A DNA stretch of 12,199 nt. Source: UBA10427 sp003500135 (GTDB lineage: Bacteria > Bacteroidota > Bacteroidia > Cytophagales > Cyclobacteriaceae). A program made the position numbers and the translations under genes. The notes under the pieces were generated by a model. It made no database searches, was not told where the DNA came from, and saw only the letters and a list, made by a program, of their open reading frames with translations. Positions 7,342-12,199 of the stretch are shown here, piece after piece; within the stretch, counting starts at the first letter, position 1; every line of letters starts with the position of its first letter. The DNA lies in assembly GCA_963966275.1 (NCBI GenBank), contig CAWZYQ010000121.1:1-12199 (forward strand), given 5' to 3'.

Positions 7342-7603
7342 GTAAGCCAAATTGCTTAAGCTTGTGCCATGAGACGACATGACAAAAAGTTGAAGGCACG
7401 GTTGCTGGAAAAGTGGCAGGCATCCGGGGAACGCAAGTCCGATTTCGCAGCCCGGCATGGTATAGGGCGCAGTACATTTTATCACTGGACCAAACACCTC
7501 AAGGTTTCTGTTCAGCCCCAAAAGGCCCAGGGCTTTGAGTTGATACCTTTAGGGGAAACAGCAGCATCCTTGGATATTAAACCCACAGTGGTTATCCATT
7601 ACA
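7342..7603 (+). mobile_element. Left end and partial first gene of an IS66-family element
   Basis: GTAAGCC at 7342, followed 27 bases later by the tnpA start codon, fits the layout of IS66 elements, whose ends begin GTAA. The tnpA gene follows, but tnpB, tnpC and the right end are missing. Homology to the element appears to stop near 7603, where a piece of an unrelated outer-membrane gene begins. The exact IS family member was not identified, and an 8-bp target duplication cannot be checked without the right end. Confidence 0.6.
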
Positions 7604-7647
7604 AGACCAGAAATTCGATTGGGAACGGATACTTTCAAGGAGGATAA
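7369..7647 (+). pseudogene. IS66-type TnpA accessory protein, 3' end replaced
   Basis: The ORF starts MRRHDKKLKARLLEKWQASG and has the helix-turn-helix of IS66 TnpA (residues 18-45: SGERKSDFAARHGIGRSTFYHWTKHL), followed by the short variable arm GFELIPL and TVVIHYK (73-79). In intact homologues a strand and helix follow. Here the sequence changes abruptly at about codon 79, and the last 14 residues are the out-of-frame reading of a beta-barrel gene fragment. TnpA is an accessory protein needed for transposition of IS66 elements, with the DDE activity in TnpC. With tnpB and tnpC gone it is non-functional for transposition. Confidence 0.75.
7604..7645 (+). pseudogene. 42-base fragment of a paralogue of the outer-membrane gene at 10902
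   Basis: In the frame starting at 7604 this reads RPEIRLGTDTFKED. The gene at 10902 has RPEIRFGTDTFLED at 11031-11072. The two DNA stretches match at 35 of 42 positions without gaps. Three of the differences are synonymous third-codon changes (GAT/GAC twice, ACT/ACA), as expected of diverged coding copies. Similarity stops sharply on both sides: IS66 tnpA to the left, and a few bases before the palindromic repeat at 7660 to the right. Confidence 0.75.
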
Positions 7648-7659
7648 ACCATAACTTCT

Positions 7660-7697
7660 CCCCCTCAGAGTCTACCAGAGGGAACCAAGAACTACAT
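7660..7697 (+). repeat. Palindromic repeat, degenerate copy 1
   Basis: This copy shares CCCCCTCAGAGTCT and a closing ACTACAT with the copy at 8141-8180, and can be aligned throughout with one two-base gap. The right arm of the palindrome (GACTCTGAG in copy 2) is decayed here, so the hairpin is lost. The two copies are in the same orientation and bracket the broken toxin-antitoxin pair. Confidence 0.65.
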
Positions 7698-7758
7698 TGC
7701 GCTAAACAGACCATTAACCTGGCACACCACATTCGATATATTTTCGTATTTTTAACAT

Positions 7759-7980
7759 ATGGATTACAAAAAGTTTTTGGAGATCAGAGCGGATAAACGA
7801 TTCGGTAAACCCTGTATTAAGGGTACCCGCATTACGGTATATGACGACTAGAACTGGCTGGCTAACGGCATGAGCCATGAAGATATTAAATCTGATTTTG
7901 AGGAAATAACAGATGATATGATCGATGCTTGCCTGGCCTATGCCGCAGACAAAGAACGAAGATTGATTTCTTTCACGTGA
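7759..7980 (+). pseudogene. DUF433-family antitoxin with an internal stop codon
   Basis: ATG 7759 opens a DUF433 protein: RFGKPCIKGTRITVYD at residues 14-29, then a TAG at 7849-7851 where the family usually has Val-Leu, then NWLANGMSHEDIKSDFEEIT...IDACLAYAADKERRL to a TGA at 7978-7980. Length (73 codons) and motif order match intact DUF433 proteins, small winged-helix-like antitoxins (VapB45-type) encoded just before a PIN-like toxin. The stop would yield a 30-residue stub. A restart at ATG 7870 or later would omit the first half of the domain. The last base triplet overlaps the toxin start (GTGA), the usual translational coupling of such pairs. Confidence 0.8.
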
Positions 7981-8171
7981 ACCATCTATTCGATCAGAAT
8001 ATATCCCCCAGGATCCTTAAAATCCTACCTAACCAATTTTCAAATTGCCAACAAGTCAGATTCGCCGGACTTGAGGACGCTTCGGATTTGGAAATTTTTC
8101 AATTTGCCATGGAAAACGATTTTGCAGTCGTGACATTACCCCCCCTCAGAGTCTCCCGGAGGGGACTCTGA
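7977..8171 (+). pseudogene. DUF5615 PIN-like toxin, truncated at a palindromic repeat
   Basis: GTG 7977 overlaps the antitoxin stop and begins VNHLFDQNISPRILKIL, the DUF5615 start (family: KLLFDxNLSPRL). The aspartate of LFDQN (residue 5) is the first acidic residue of the PIN-like active site, and GLEDASDLEIFQFAMENDFAVVT follows as in the family. Intact toxins then continue with a KDADF motif supplying further catalytic acids and about 40 more residues. Here the frame runs instead into the repeat at 8141 and stops at TGA 8169-8171 inside its right arm. The toxin is therefore about 64 residues, with its C-terminal half gone, and is very unlikely to cleave RNA. Confidence 0.8.
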
Positions 8172-8180
8172 GCACTACAT
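8141..8180 (+). repeat. Palindromic repeat, copy 2 with intact hairpin
   Basis: CTCAGAGTC (8145-8153) and GACTCTGAG (8164-8172) form a perfect 9-bp stem around TCCCGGAGGG, which can pair further by two G-C pairs. This matches the size and build of REP-like intergenic palindromes. The repeat supplies the last codons and stop of the truncated toxin ORF. A diverged copy lies at 7660-7697. Confidence 0.7.
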
Positions 8181-8231
8181 ACTTTACACTTACTACCAGC
8201 GCATTTTATCATGATTTACCAATTGTTTTCT

Positions 8232-8249
8232 TTTTGCTGATCAGCAAAA
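8232..8249. promoter_or_regulatory. 18-base perfect palindrome
   Basis: TTTTGCTGATCAGCAAAA is identical to its reverse complement. As RNA it could fold into a 7-bp stem with a GATC loop, but no T-run follows on either strand, so a dimeric protein-binding site is more likely than a terminator. No gene starts immediately beside it. Confidence 0.4.
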
Positions 8250-8392
8250 CCTGTCCTTTTAAATTTTCCAAACAAACACTCAAAAGCCATATATAACAAA
8301 GTATCACAGATACGTTCTGTACTAGCACGTCGACCGTATTTTGAATAGATCATTATTAGACATCTGCATTTTTTCGACATGTATTTAGTATT

Positions 8393-8455
8393 TCCAGTTC
8401 GCGTCGGAGATGCTGGAGATCATTGATAGATTTTCAGTGCCCTTTTGGAACGCCG
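8393..8455 (+). repeat. 63-base direct repeat, copy A
   Basis: This copy aligns without gaps to 9103-9165 at about 52 of 63 positions. Shared blocks include CGCGTCGGAGA and TGCCCTTTTGGAAC. The core GCGTC-GGA-GATGC can form a small hairpin with a G-U pair. Copies A and B flank the flavoprotein gene in the same orientation. Confidence 0.7.
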
Positions 8456-8554
8456 AAAGAAAAGATATAATTATCTTAGTAGGGACTTCTCATTTCACTA
8501 TGCCGGCTTTTATAGGCTCGTTGCCGGTGAGATTTCAGATTAAAATGACAAAAA

Positions 8555-9040
8555 ATGGATATTTATACCGACTGGGATAAAATCAGAAAACACTTCAATA
8601 AAAGCTTTAGCTCCAACTTTTATGTATCTATTGCTTCTGACGATCAGGATAATAACCCAACAGTAACACCAATTGGCTCATTGTTCCTGAATGACAATCA
8701 AACCGGATTTTATTTCGAGAAGTTTCCCACCAAATTACCTGAGCACGCTAAAAGTAATCCAAAAGTGTGCTTGCTTGGAGTGAATAGTGGGCGACTAGTT
8801 TGGATCAAAGCCTTATTCCGGGAAAGGTTTTCAGACTATCCGGCGATTAAGCTCTACGGAGAACTTGGCGCCAGAAGAAAAGCGACTGAAAAGGATTTGG
8901 CACGACTGAACCGTAGAATGAAAATCACAAACGGACTTAGGGGCAATACTTATTTATGGAAAAAAATGGAGTTTGTCCGAGAAATAAAATTTACAAAAGC
9001 TGAAAAAATCAATCTCGGAAAGATGACAGCAGAAATATGA
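8555..9040 (+). CDS. Pyridoxamine 5'-phosphate oxidase-like flavin-binding protein
   Basis: The 161-residue soluble protein has the split-barrel fold signature of the PNPOx-like/FMN-binding superfamily. The first half has short beta strands (NFYVSIASDD at 21-30, PTVTPIGSLFLNDNQTGFYFEK at 35-56), then PxxAKSNPKVCLL (62-74), and the final barrel strands lie at 94-105 (PAIKLYGELG). The C-terminal LWKKMEFVREIKFT (134-147) is as in general-stress and F420/FMN-binding relatives. The family binds FMN, F420 or heme, and the substrate cannot be told from sequence. ATG 8555 is used because the domain begins just after it. It is framed by the two 63-base repeats, which suggests that the gene moved or was rearranged as a unit. 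Confidence 0.8.
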   Translation: MDIYTDWDKIRKHFNKSFSSNFYVSIASDDQDNNPTVTPIGSLFLNDNQTGFYFEKFPTKLPEHAKSNPKVCLLGVNSGRLVWIKALFRERFSDYPAIKLYGELGARRKATEKDLARLNRRMKITNGLRGNTYLWKKMEFVREIKFTKAEKINLGKMTAEI

Positions 9041-9102
9041 AAAACAAATCGGATTTACCGTTGAGTTATCCTCTTCCATGCAATCGTGGTGAATTCAACC
9101 TA

Positions 9103-9165
9103 TCCAGTCCGCGTCGGAGACGCTGGTGGTCATTAGTGGAATTTCATTGCCCTTTTGGAACACTG
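9103..9165 (+). repeat. 63-base direct repeat, copy B
   Basis: This is the second copy of the repeat at 8393-8455. Its core GCGTC-GGA-GACGC is a perfect 5-bp hairpin. Both copies are open in the same relative frame (reading SS-RRR-W-SL--F-CPFGT), but this is probably incidental to a structural repeat. It lies between the flavoprotein gene and the AT-rich ORF. Confidence 0.7.
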
Positions 9166-9212
9166 GAAATAACGGAGATATATAATCATTTTAGCTTGAC
9201 TTTAAACGAAAC

Positions 9213-9980
9213 ATGCGAGAATTACAAAGTGAAACAGATATTTTTCAATTACACGACTTAATCGGTGAAAAAATAAATAAACATTTGGACGGGCTGGATC
9301 AAAATAAAAGCGCAGATAGTCAAAAAATCTTAGAGCTCTGTCAAATCGGTAAACTTTTAAGTTCCTATTTTAATAATTATGATATCATTAAGGTTTCAGA
9401 AAATCCAGATTTTCTTATTTCTGATGGGGACAGTGAAATTGGATTGGAACATCAACTTGTTTTAGACCCTAAATTAAAATCAAAAGAAGGATTTTTTGAT
9501 AATATCGTAAACAAAGTTGAGGAAAAACTTAGAAATGATAAATCATTGCCTGGAAATATAATTAATCTTGTTTTTAGGGATGAAATCAACTTTAAAATAA
9601 ACGATAAATCATTAATAATTAATGATATAGCGAATATTATAAAGTGCTTTGTTAATACTGGGAAATTAAAGGAAAATAAATATATTTTAAATATCCACAA
9701 GATCGATAATTCTAAGATATGCATTAATGCAAACTTTGGTGCCTACATGCAAAAAGAAATAAGTCCGGACTTAATCTATAAATTTCTATTAAAGAAAGAG
9801 GAAAAAGTTGATTCGTACAGAATGAATTCTGTTCAGACTCAGTGGTTGATTTTAGTTATTGGTAGTCTTGGTGAAAGTTCATATGAACTAAATAGAGAGA
9901 TAGAAATGAACATTCAAACAAAATTTGATAAAGTATTTATTTATGAGGATTTGCGAAATAGATTATTTGAATTTAAATAA
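9213..9980 (+). CDS. AT-rich orphan protein with a possible PD-(D/E)XK nuclease-like core
   Basis: The 255-residue soluble protein is unlike its neighbours in base content: clearly more AT-rich, with many AAA, ATT and AAT codons. ATG 9213 is the first start after an in-frame TAG (9192-9194). I do not recognise a named family. Residues 64-83 read NPDFLISDGDSEIGLEHQLV, which fits the PD...(D/E)-x-(K/Q) pattern of the PD-(D/E)XK superfamily (D66, E79, then Q81 where Lys is usual). A later beta strand QWLILVIG (210-217) and a FDKVFIYEDLRNRLFEF ending (238-254) resemble uncharacterised nuclease-like proteins. A catalytic role is therefore a guess. It lies alone after repeat B with no visible partner. 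It looks horizontally acquired. Confidence 0.6.
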   Translation: MRELQSETDIFQLHDLIGEKINKHLDGLDQNKSADSQKILELCQIGKLLSSYFNNYDIIKVSENPDFLISDGDSEIGLEHQLVLDPKLKSKEGFFDNIVNKVEEKLRNDKSLPGNIINLVFRDEINFKINDKSLIINDIANIIKCFVNTGKLKENKYILNIHKIDNSKICINANFGAYMQKEISPDLIYKFLLKKEEKVDSYRMNSVQTQWLILVIGSLGESSYELNREIEMNIQTKFDKVFIYEDLRNRLFEFK

Positions 9981-10040
9981 CAAATAAACCCACTTAAAGC
10001 CTCCCTCATGTGAGTCTGACTATTTCATTTAAACCCTAAG

Positions 10041-10068
10041 AACCTGTAACTTTAAACCTATAACTTTA
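10041..10068 (+). repeat. Two tandem 14-base units
   Basis: AACCTGTAACTTTA (10041-10054) is followed directly by AACCTATAACTTTA (10055-10068), with one difference, and then by AACT of a third partial unit. It lies in the intergenic gap between convergent genes. Such short AAC-CT-TAAC-TTTA runs may be common intergenic filler in this group, and no function is claimed. Confidence 0.6.
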
Positions 10069-10081
10069 AACTATTCAACCG

Positions 10082-10576
10082 CTACTCCATCACCACCGGA
10101 GGTGAGGCATTATAGCCATCCAATGCAAACTTCCATTTGCCGTCAGCGGGGTCTTTTTTCAATACGGTGACAAACTTGCCATACGATTCCCTTTCATCCC
10201 TTTCTTTTGTAACCACCAGCAGCTTGTAATACCCGGCATCCACCACCATTTTTTCGCCTTGCATGCGCTTCTCTATTTTGAAAGAAATCCTGAGTTGATC
10301 GCCGTTTTCAGCGGCGTTCCGGAACATTCCCTCGAATCCGTCGATGAAACTGTCGATCCCCTTTTGAATTTTCTGATTCCCGTCAGGACTCATGTACAAC
10401 GCAGATTCAAAATACACCTCATGAAGCAGCCTGGCCTCTAATTTTTCATAGGCCTCCGTCATTTTTTCATAAGGCCGGTCCAATTCATGATCATTGTCCT
10501 GTGCCTGCCCTATTAGAAAAAACAGGCTGAAAAATGCCGTAAGCGGGAACCTAAAGAAGTAAGTGATATCTTTCAT
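10082..10576 (-). CDS. Secreted NTF2-like (DUF4440/SnoaL-type) protein
   Basis: The 164-residue protein starts with a signal peptide (residues 1-25: KDITYFF then a hydrophobic run ending LIGQA, probable cleavage before Q26). The mature part has an NTF2-like cone fold: an N-terminal helix (MTEAYEKLEARLLHEVY), a helix around GIDSFIDGFEGMF (73-85), then alternating strands (LRISFKIEKRMQGEKMVVDAGYYKLLVV, 96-122) and the closing YGKFVTVLKKDPADGKWKFALDGYN (132-156), very typical of DUF4440 proteins. Such proteins sit in the periplasm and their ligands are usually unknown. It converges with the gene at 9213. A TACCTTTC box just upstream (one mismatch) lacks a clear -33 TTG, so its promoter is uncertain. 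Confidence 0.8.
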   Translation of the reverse strand: MKDITYFFRFPLTAFFSLFFLIGQAQDNDHELDRPYEKMTEAYEKLEARLLHEVYFESALYMSPDGNQKIQKGIDSFIDGFEGMFRNAAENGDQLRISFKIEKRMQGEKMVVDAGYYKLLVVTKERDERESYGKFVTVLKKDPADGKWKFALDGYNASPPVVME

Positions 10577-10680
10577 AACAATTGCTTGTATAGGGTGATC
10601 GTTCGAAAGGTACTAAAAGAATAAAAGATAATGGCTTTTACTTAAAGTATAAGTAGGAATACGTTCAAATGACCAGCGCC

Positions 10681-10710
10681 TTGTTCCATTATTCCGAATT
10701 TGTAAGTTTG
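10681..10710 (+). promoter_or_regulatory. Strong-consensus Bacteroidota promoter candidate
   Basis: TTG (10681-10683), exactly 19 bases, then TAAGTTTG (10703-10710) gives a perfect match to TTG-N19-TAnnTTTG. It would start transcription near 10717 and give a leader of about 185 bases before the beta-barrel gene at 10902. No intervening ORF of note was seen. The long leader is unusual, so either the leader is regulatory or the match is coincidental. Confidence 0.4.
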
Positions 10711-10901
10711 GGTTTCTCAGAACCGTTGGTGATTTCAACCAAATTTTTAATTTTGAATAATTGTACATTTCCTGATATGAATCTTTACTATTTTCAGTTG
10801 TTTCATCAAGCAGCATTTATTTCATTAGTACGATTAGTAAGAATTAAAATAATTATCACTTATTTGAGATTTAAATTTCCAGCAGATTAAACGCGCACAC
10901 T

Positions 10902-11309
10902 ATGTTGAAACGACTTATTTTTATCCTAATCGTTACGATTCCGGCCATTGCACATGGACAAATCGGGGTTGATTTTCATTATTCCAACCTTCCCTTTTTT
11001 GGGGTCCATTATGAAATAGCAGAAAGGTTCAGACCAGAAATTCGATTTGGAACGGACACATTCCTCGAGGACATTTCATTTGAAGGTGTTGTTACCTACG
11101 ATATTTTGAACAAAGCAGACTATGAACTGTATGCAGGCCTGGGTGGTAGAACCAATGATTTTTCGGGATTAGTTATTCCCATAGGTATGAATTTTTATCC
11201 ATTTGAAGAAAAACAGTTCGGATTTCACTTTGAAGTGGCTCCGATCTTAGGGGAATCTGATATACTTAGAGGCAGCCTGGGATTGCGATATAGGTTTCAA
11301 AGGGAATAA
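10902..11309 (+). CDS. Small outer-membrane beta-barrel-like protein
   Basis: The 135-residue protein has a clean signal peptide (residues 1-20: MLKR, a hydrophobic run, then AIAHGQ) and a mature part of alternating strands: IGVDFHYSNLPFFGVHYEI, FRPEIRFGTDTF, FEGVVTYDIL, DYELYAGLGG, LVIPIGMNFYPF, FGFHFEVAPIL, SLGLRYRFQ. The C-terminal strand ends in an aromatic (YRF) as in outer-membrane barrels. It is probably an eight-stranded barrel without a known ligand. A 14-residue piece of a close paralogue survives in the IS-rich region at 7604-7645, showing that this gene family had at least two members here. Confidence 0.75.
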   Translation: MLKRLIFILIVTIPAIAHGQIGVDFHYSNLPFFGVHYEIAERFRPEIRFGTDTFLEDISFEGVVTYDILNKADYELYAGLGGRTNDFSGLVIPIGMNFYPFEEKQFGFHFEVAPILGESDILRGSLGLRYRFQRE

Positions 11310-11460
11310 CCAACAAAGACAGTCCACACTGGTGATACTTCACAGCATGGCACACATACGGTAAATTGTATCTTGTAGAATAGTCGAACCTACACGTCAA
11401 AAAGAGTGGGTCATACAATGAGATCCCGAAACTTGACCACTATTAAATAGCCGATATCCC

Positions 11461-11837
11461 CCTATTAAGCAAAAGCCTGGCCTCTATTTTTTGAGGGATG
11501 GTCGCCGCCTAATACATCGGGTTTTCATTTATGGTGGCACCACTTTCCCCCTACTCATCGGTTGAGATGTTAGCATGGCCAAGGGTTAAAAAGATATCTG
11601 TATTTTCCGGTCGGCAGGTTGCCCCGGTTCGCAAAAAGATCTGTTTCAGATCACTTTTTGCATTCCAAAAACGGAACTGAAAATCACCCTGCAAGCCAAA
11701 CGGGCCATCTCCGATTTTTTTGTTGAAAAATACATATACCAGGCCCCGGGTTGATCCTGGCCCGCCTGCTACGCCAATGAACCTGTAGAAACAGAAAAAA
11801 GTAATGCCAAAACGAGAATTATTTTTCTCAAATACAT
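11461..11837 (-). pseudogene. Decayed DUF2490-family outer-membrane protein
   Basis: ATG at 11837 (minus) opens a signal peptide of 22 residues (MYLRKIILVLALLFSVSTGS-LA) followed by TAG (11769-11771). The same frame continues QAGQDQPGAWYMYF. After the T-run at 11726-11730 the reading moves to another frame (FNKKIGDGPFGLQGDFQFRFWNAKSDLKQIFLRTGATCRPENTDIFLTLGHANIST), consistent with one lost base. Further stops are TAG at 11551-11553 and 11509-11511, with recognisable sequence between and after them (GESGATINENPMY, AATIPQKIEARLLLN). The order LQGDFQ.R...SDL.Q..LR.GATYR and GYANI..GEF matches DUF2490, a Bacteroidota beta-barrel family. The remaining barrel after about residue 125 is missing. Confidence 0.75.
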
Positions 11838-11948
11838 TTTTGATACTTCGCCAATATTTATGCAAAGATATAAGGCCAACCCATACATATTATGATATGG
11901 TATCACATCGTTCACATGAATATAAAAAGCAGGGCTTCATGGATAACT

Positions 11949-11956
11949 TACCTTTG
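11949..11956 (+). promoter_or_regulatory. TACCTTTG -7 promoter box ahead of the hairpins
   Basis: TACCTTTG is a perfect TAnnTTTG box. Transcription would begin near 11962, just before the GTGGGGT arm of the first hairpin. No TTG is found at the normal -33 distance, so only half of the promoter is supported. Confidence 0.35.
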
Positions 11957-11963
11957 TAAAATT

Positions 11964-12027
11964 GTGGGGTGTGCAAACAACCCCGCAAAGTCACCGTCGC
12001 GACTCATTCAACTTTCCGCGGTGACTT
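11964..12027 (+). ncRNA. Candidate structured RNA of two tandem hairpins
   Basis: Hairpin 1: GTGGGGT (11964-11970) pairs with ACCCCGC (11980-11986), including one G-U pair, over a nine-base loop. Hairpin 2: AAGTCACCG (11988-11996) pairs perfectly with CGGTGACTT (12019-12027), and two more pairs form if T11997 is bulged. They lie one base apart, directly after the TACCTTTG box. No ORF covers them. I do not recognise a known riboswitch or sRNA family. DNA-level roles, such as a recombination site or protein-binding site, are equally possible. Confidence 0.3.
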
Positions 12028-12147
12028 GGTGAAGTTACGGCGGTGAGTTTATGGCCGTGTAATAGCCTTAGTGGTAAAATGACGGTAACATCCCAGTCCT
12101 GTAATCACTTTACAGCTCATAATCCTTACTTCAATCATGCCCTGTAA

Positions 12148-12199
12148 TTAGGGCCTGCTTAAAAACTCGGGGTCTTTAAGGCCAAAAAACAGGCCCTAA
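12148..12199. repeat. Nested inverted repeat at the window end, possible IS terminus
   Basis: TTAGGGCCTG (12148-12157) is perfectly inverted at 12190-12199 (CAGGCCCTAA). Between them, CTTAAA (12158-12163) is inverted at 12175-12180 (TTTAAG). GCCCT (12139-12143) also mirrors AGGGC (12150-12154). The start AGGGCCTGCTTAAAAAC has the look of an IS terminal repeat, but no transposase is in view because the window ends here. Confidence 0.5.

Larger units (their letters stand above)
8181..8554. other. 374-base gene-free stretch before the flavoprotein gene
   Basis: No supported gene is present. It contains an 18-base perfect palindrome (8232-8249) and the first copy of a 63-base direct repeat (8393-8455). 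A minus-strand frame of about 45 codons (8216-8357) is open but resembles nothing I know. The promoter of the gene at 8555 should lie between the repeat and 8554, but no clear TAnnTTTG box is visible. Confidence 0.4.
11838..12199. other. Gene-free right edge with strong hairpins and an inverted repeat
   Basis: No ORF is supported. From left to right it holds a TACCTTTG promoter-like box, two hairpins in tandem (11964-11986 and 11988-12027), three GGTGA words within 27 bases (12020-12046), and a nested inverted repeat at 12148-12199. These are treated separately below. Confidence 0.5.

Noticed and set aside
7741..7758. TATTTTCG box as promoter of the DUF433 antitoxin
   Set aside because: One mismatch in the -7 box, no TTG at the correct distance, and the gene is already broken.
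8216..8357. Minus-strand ORF of about 45 codons over the 18-base palindrome
   Set aside because: No recognisable motif, no ribosome-binding or promoter signal, and it runs through a palindrome; too short to support.
9037..9261. 74-codon plus-strand ORF overlapping the flavoprotein stop with ATGA
   Set aside because: Most of it is the reading of repeat copy B and unrelated flanks, and the Arg/Trp-rich stretch comes from the hairpin repeat. No family resemblance.
10425..10445. Shared AGCCTGGCCTCTA string with 11475-11487
   Set aside because: It encodes EARLL in both the NTF2-like gene and the DUF2490 remnant, but flanks do not match, so it is likely coincidence.
10613..10890. Overlapping ORFs on both strands (minus 10613-10816, plus 10669-10890)
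   Set aside because: No domain, signal peptide or plausible codon use; they overlap each other and the best promoter candidate.
6332..11837. Several in-frame TAG codons in recognisable genes, suggesting stop-codon reassignment
   Set aside because: They occur only in genes that also have frame changes, a TAA stop or truncations, while the intact nupC uses TAG as its normal stop. Gene decay explains them.

Overview
The window looks like a chromosomal segment of a Bacteroidota bacterium, probably Cytophagales-like, though the order is a guess. The evidence is the protein set (ETF followed by a DUF151/UVR nuclease and a NupC-type transporter, Bacteroidota-style outer-membrane beta-barrels, YtxH protein), several promoter-like TTG-N19-TAnnTTTG sites, and weak Shine-Dalgarno signals.

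Region 1 (1-6000) is orderly housekeeping DNA. It holds the end of a MATE-type exporter, a stand-alone protein of three helicase-associated domains, a bidirectional terminator, a small YtxH membrane protein, and a minus-strand operon read etfB-etfA-bifunctional nuclease-nupC with gaps of 31, 6 and 12 bases. A small TPR protein is transcribed divergently from etfB. The two ETF subunits form one FAD/AMP electron carrier, and NupC imports nucleosides.

Region 2 (about 6000-8190) is a graveyard of broken genes. It contains a two-PAS-domain protein with one frame change and two nonsense codons, an orphan 56-codon ORF, an IS1634-like transposase fragment, the left end and tnpA of an IS66-like element, a 42-base piece of a paralogue of the outer-membrane gene at 10902, and a DUF433/DUF5615 toxin-antitoxin pair. 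In that pair the antitoxin has a stop codon and the toxin is cut off inside a palindromic repeat. Two diverged copies of that repeat bracket the pair.

Region 3 (8190-10080) is accessory DNA. A pyridoxamine-phosphate-oxidase-like flavoprotein gene lies between two direct 63-base repeats (about 83% identical). It is followed by an AT-rich orphan ORF with a possible PD-(D/E)XK-like nuclease core.

Region 4 (10080-12199) carries a secreted NTF2-like protein, a small outer-membrane beta-barrel protein with a good upstream promoter candidate, a decayed DUF2490 outer-membrane protein, and a final gene-free stretch. That stretch has a TACCTTTG box followed by two strong hairpins (possible structured RNA) and ends in a nested inverted repeat that may be an IS end.

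I found no CRISPR array, tRNA or rRNA, and no complete new multi-gene system. The most unusual content is the mosaic of repeats and gene fragments at 6300-9200 and the structured DNA at the right edge.
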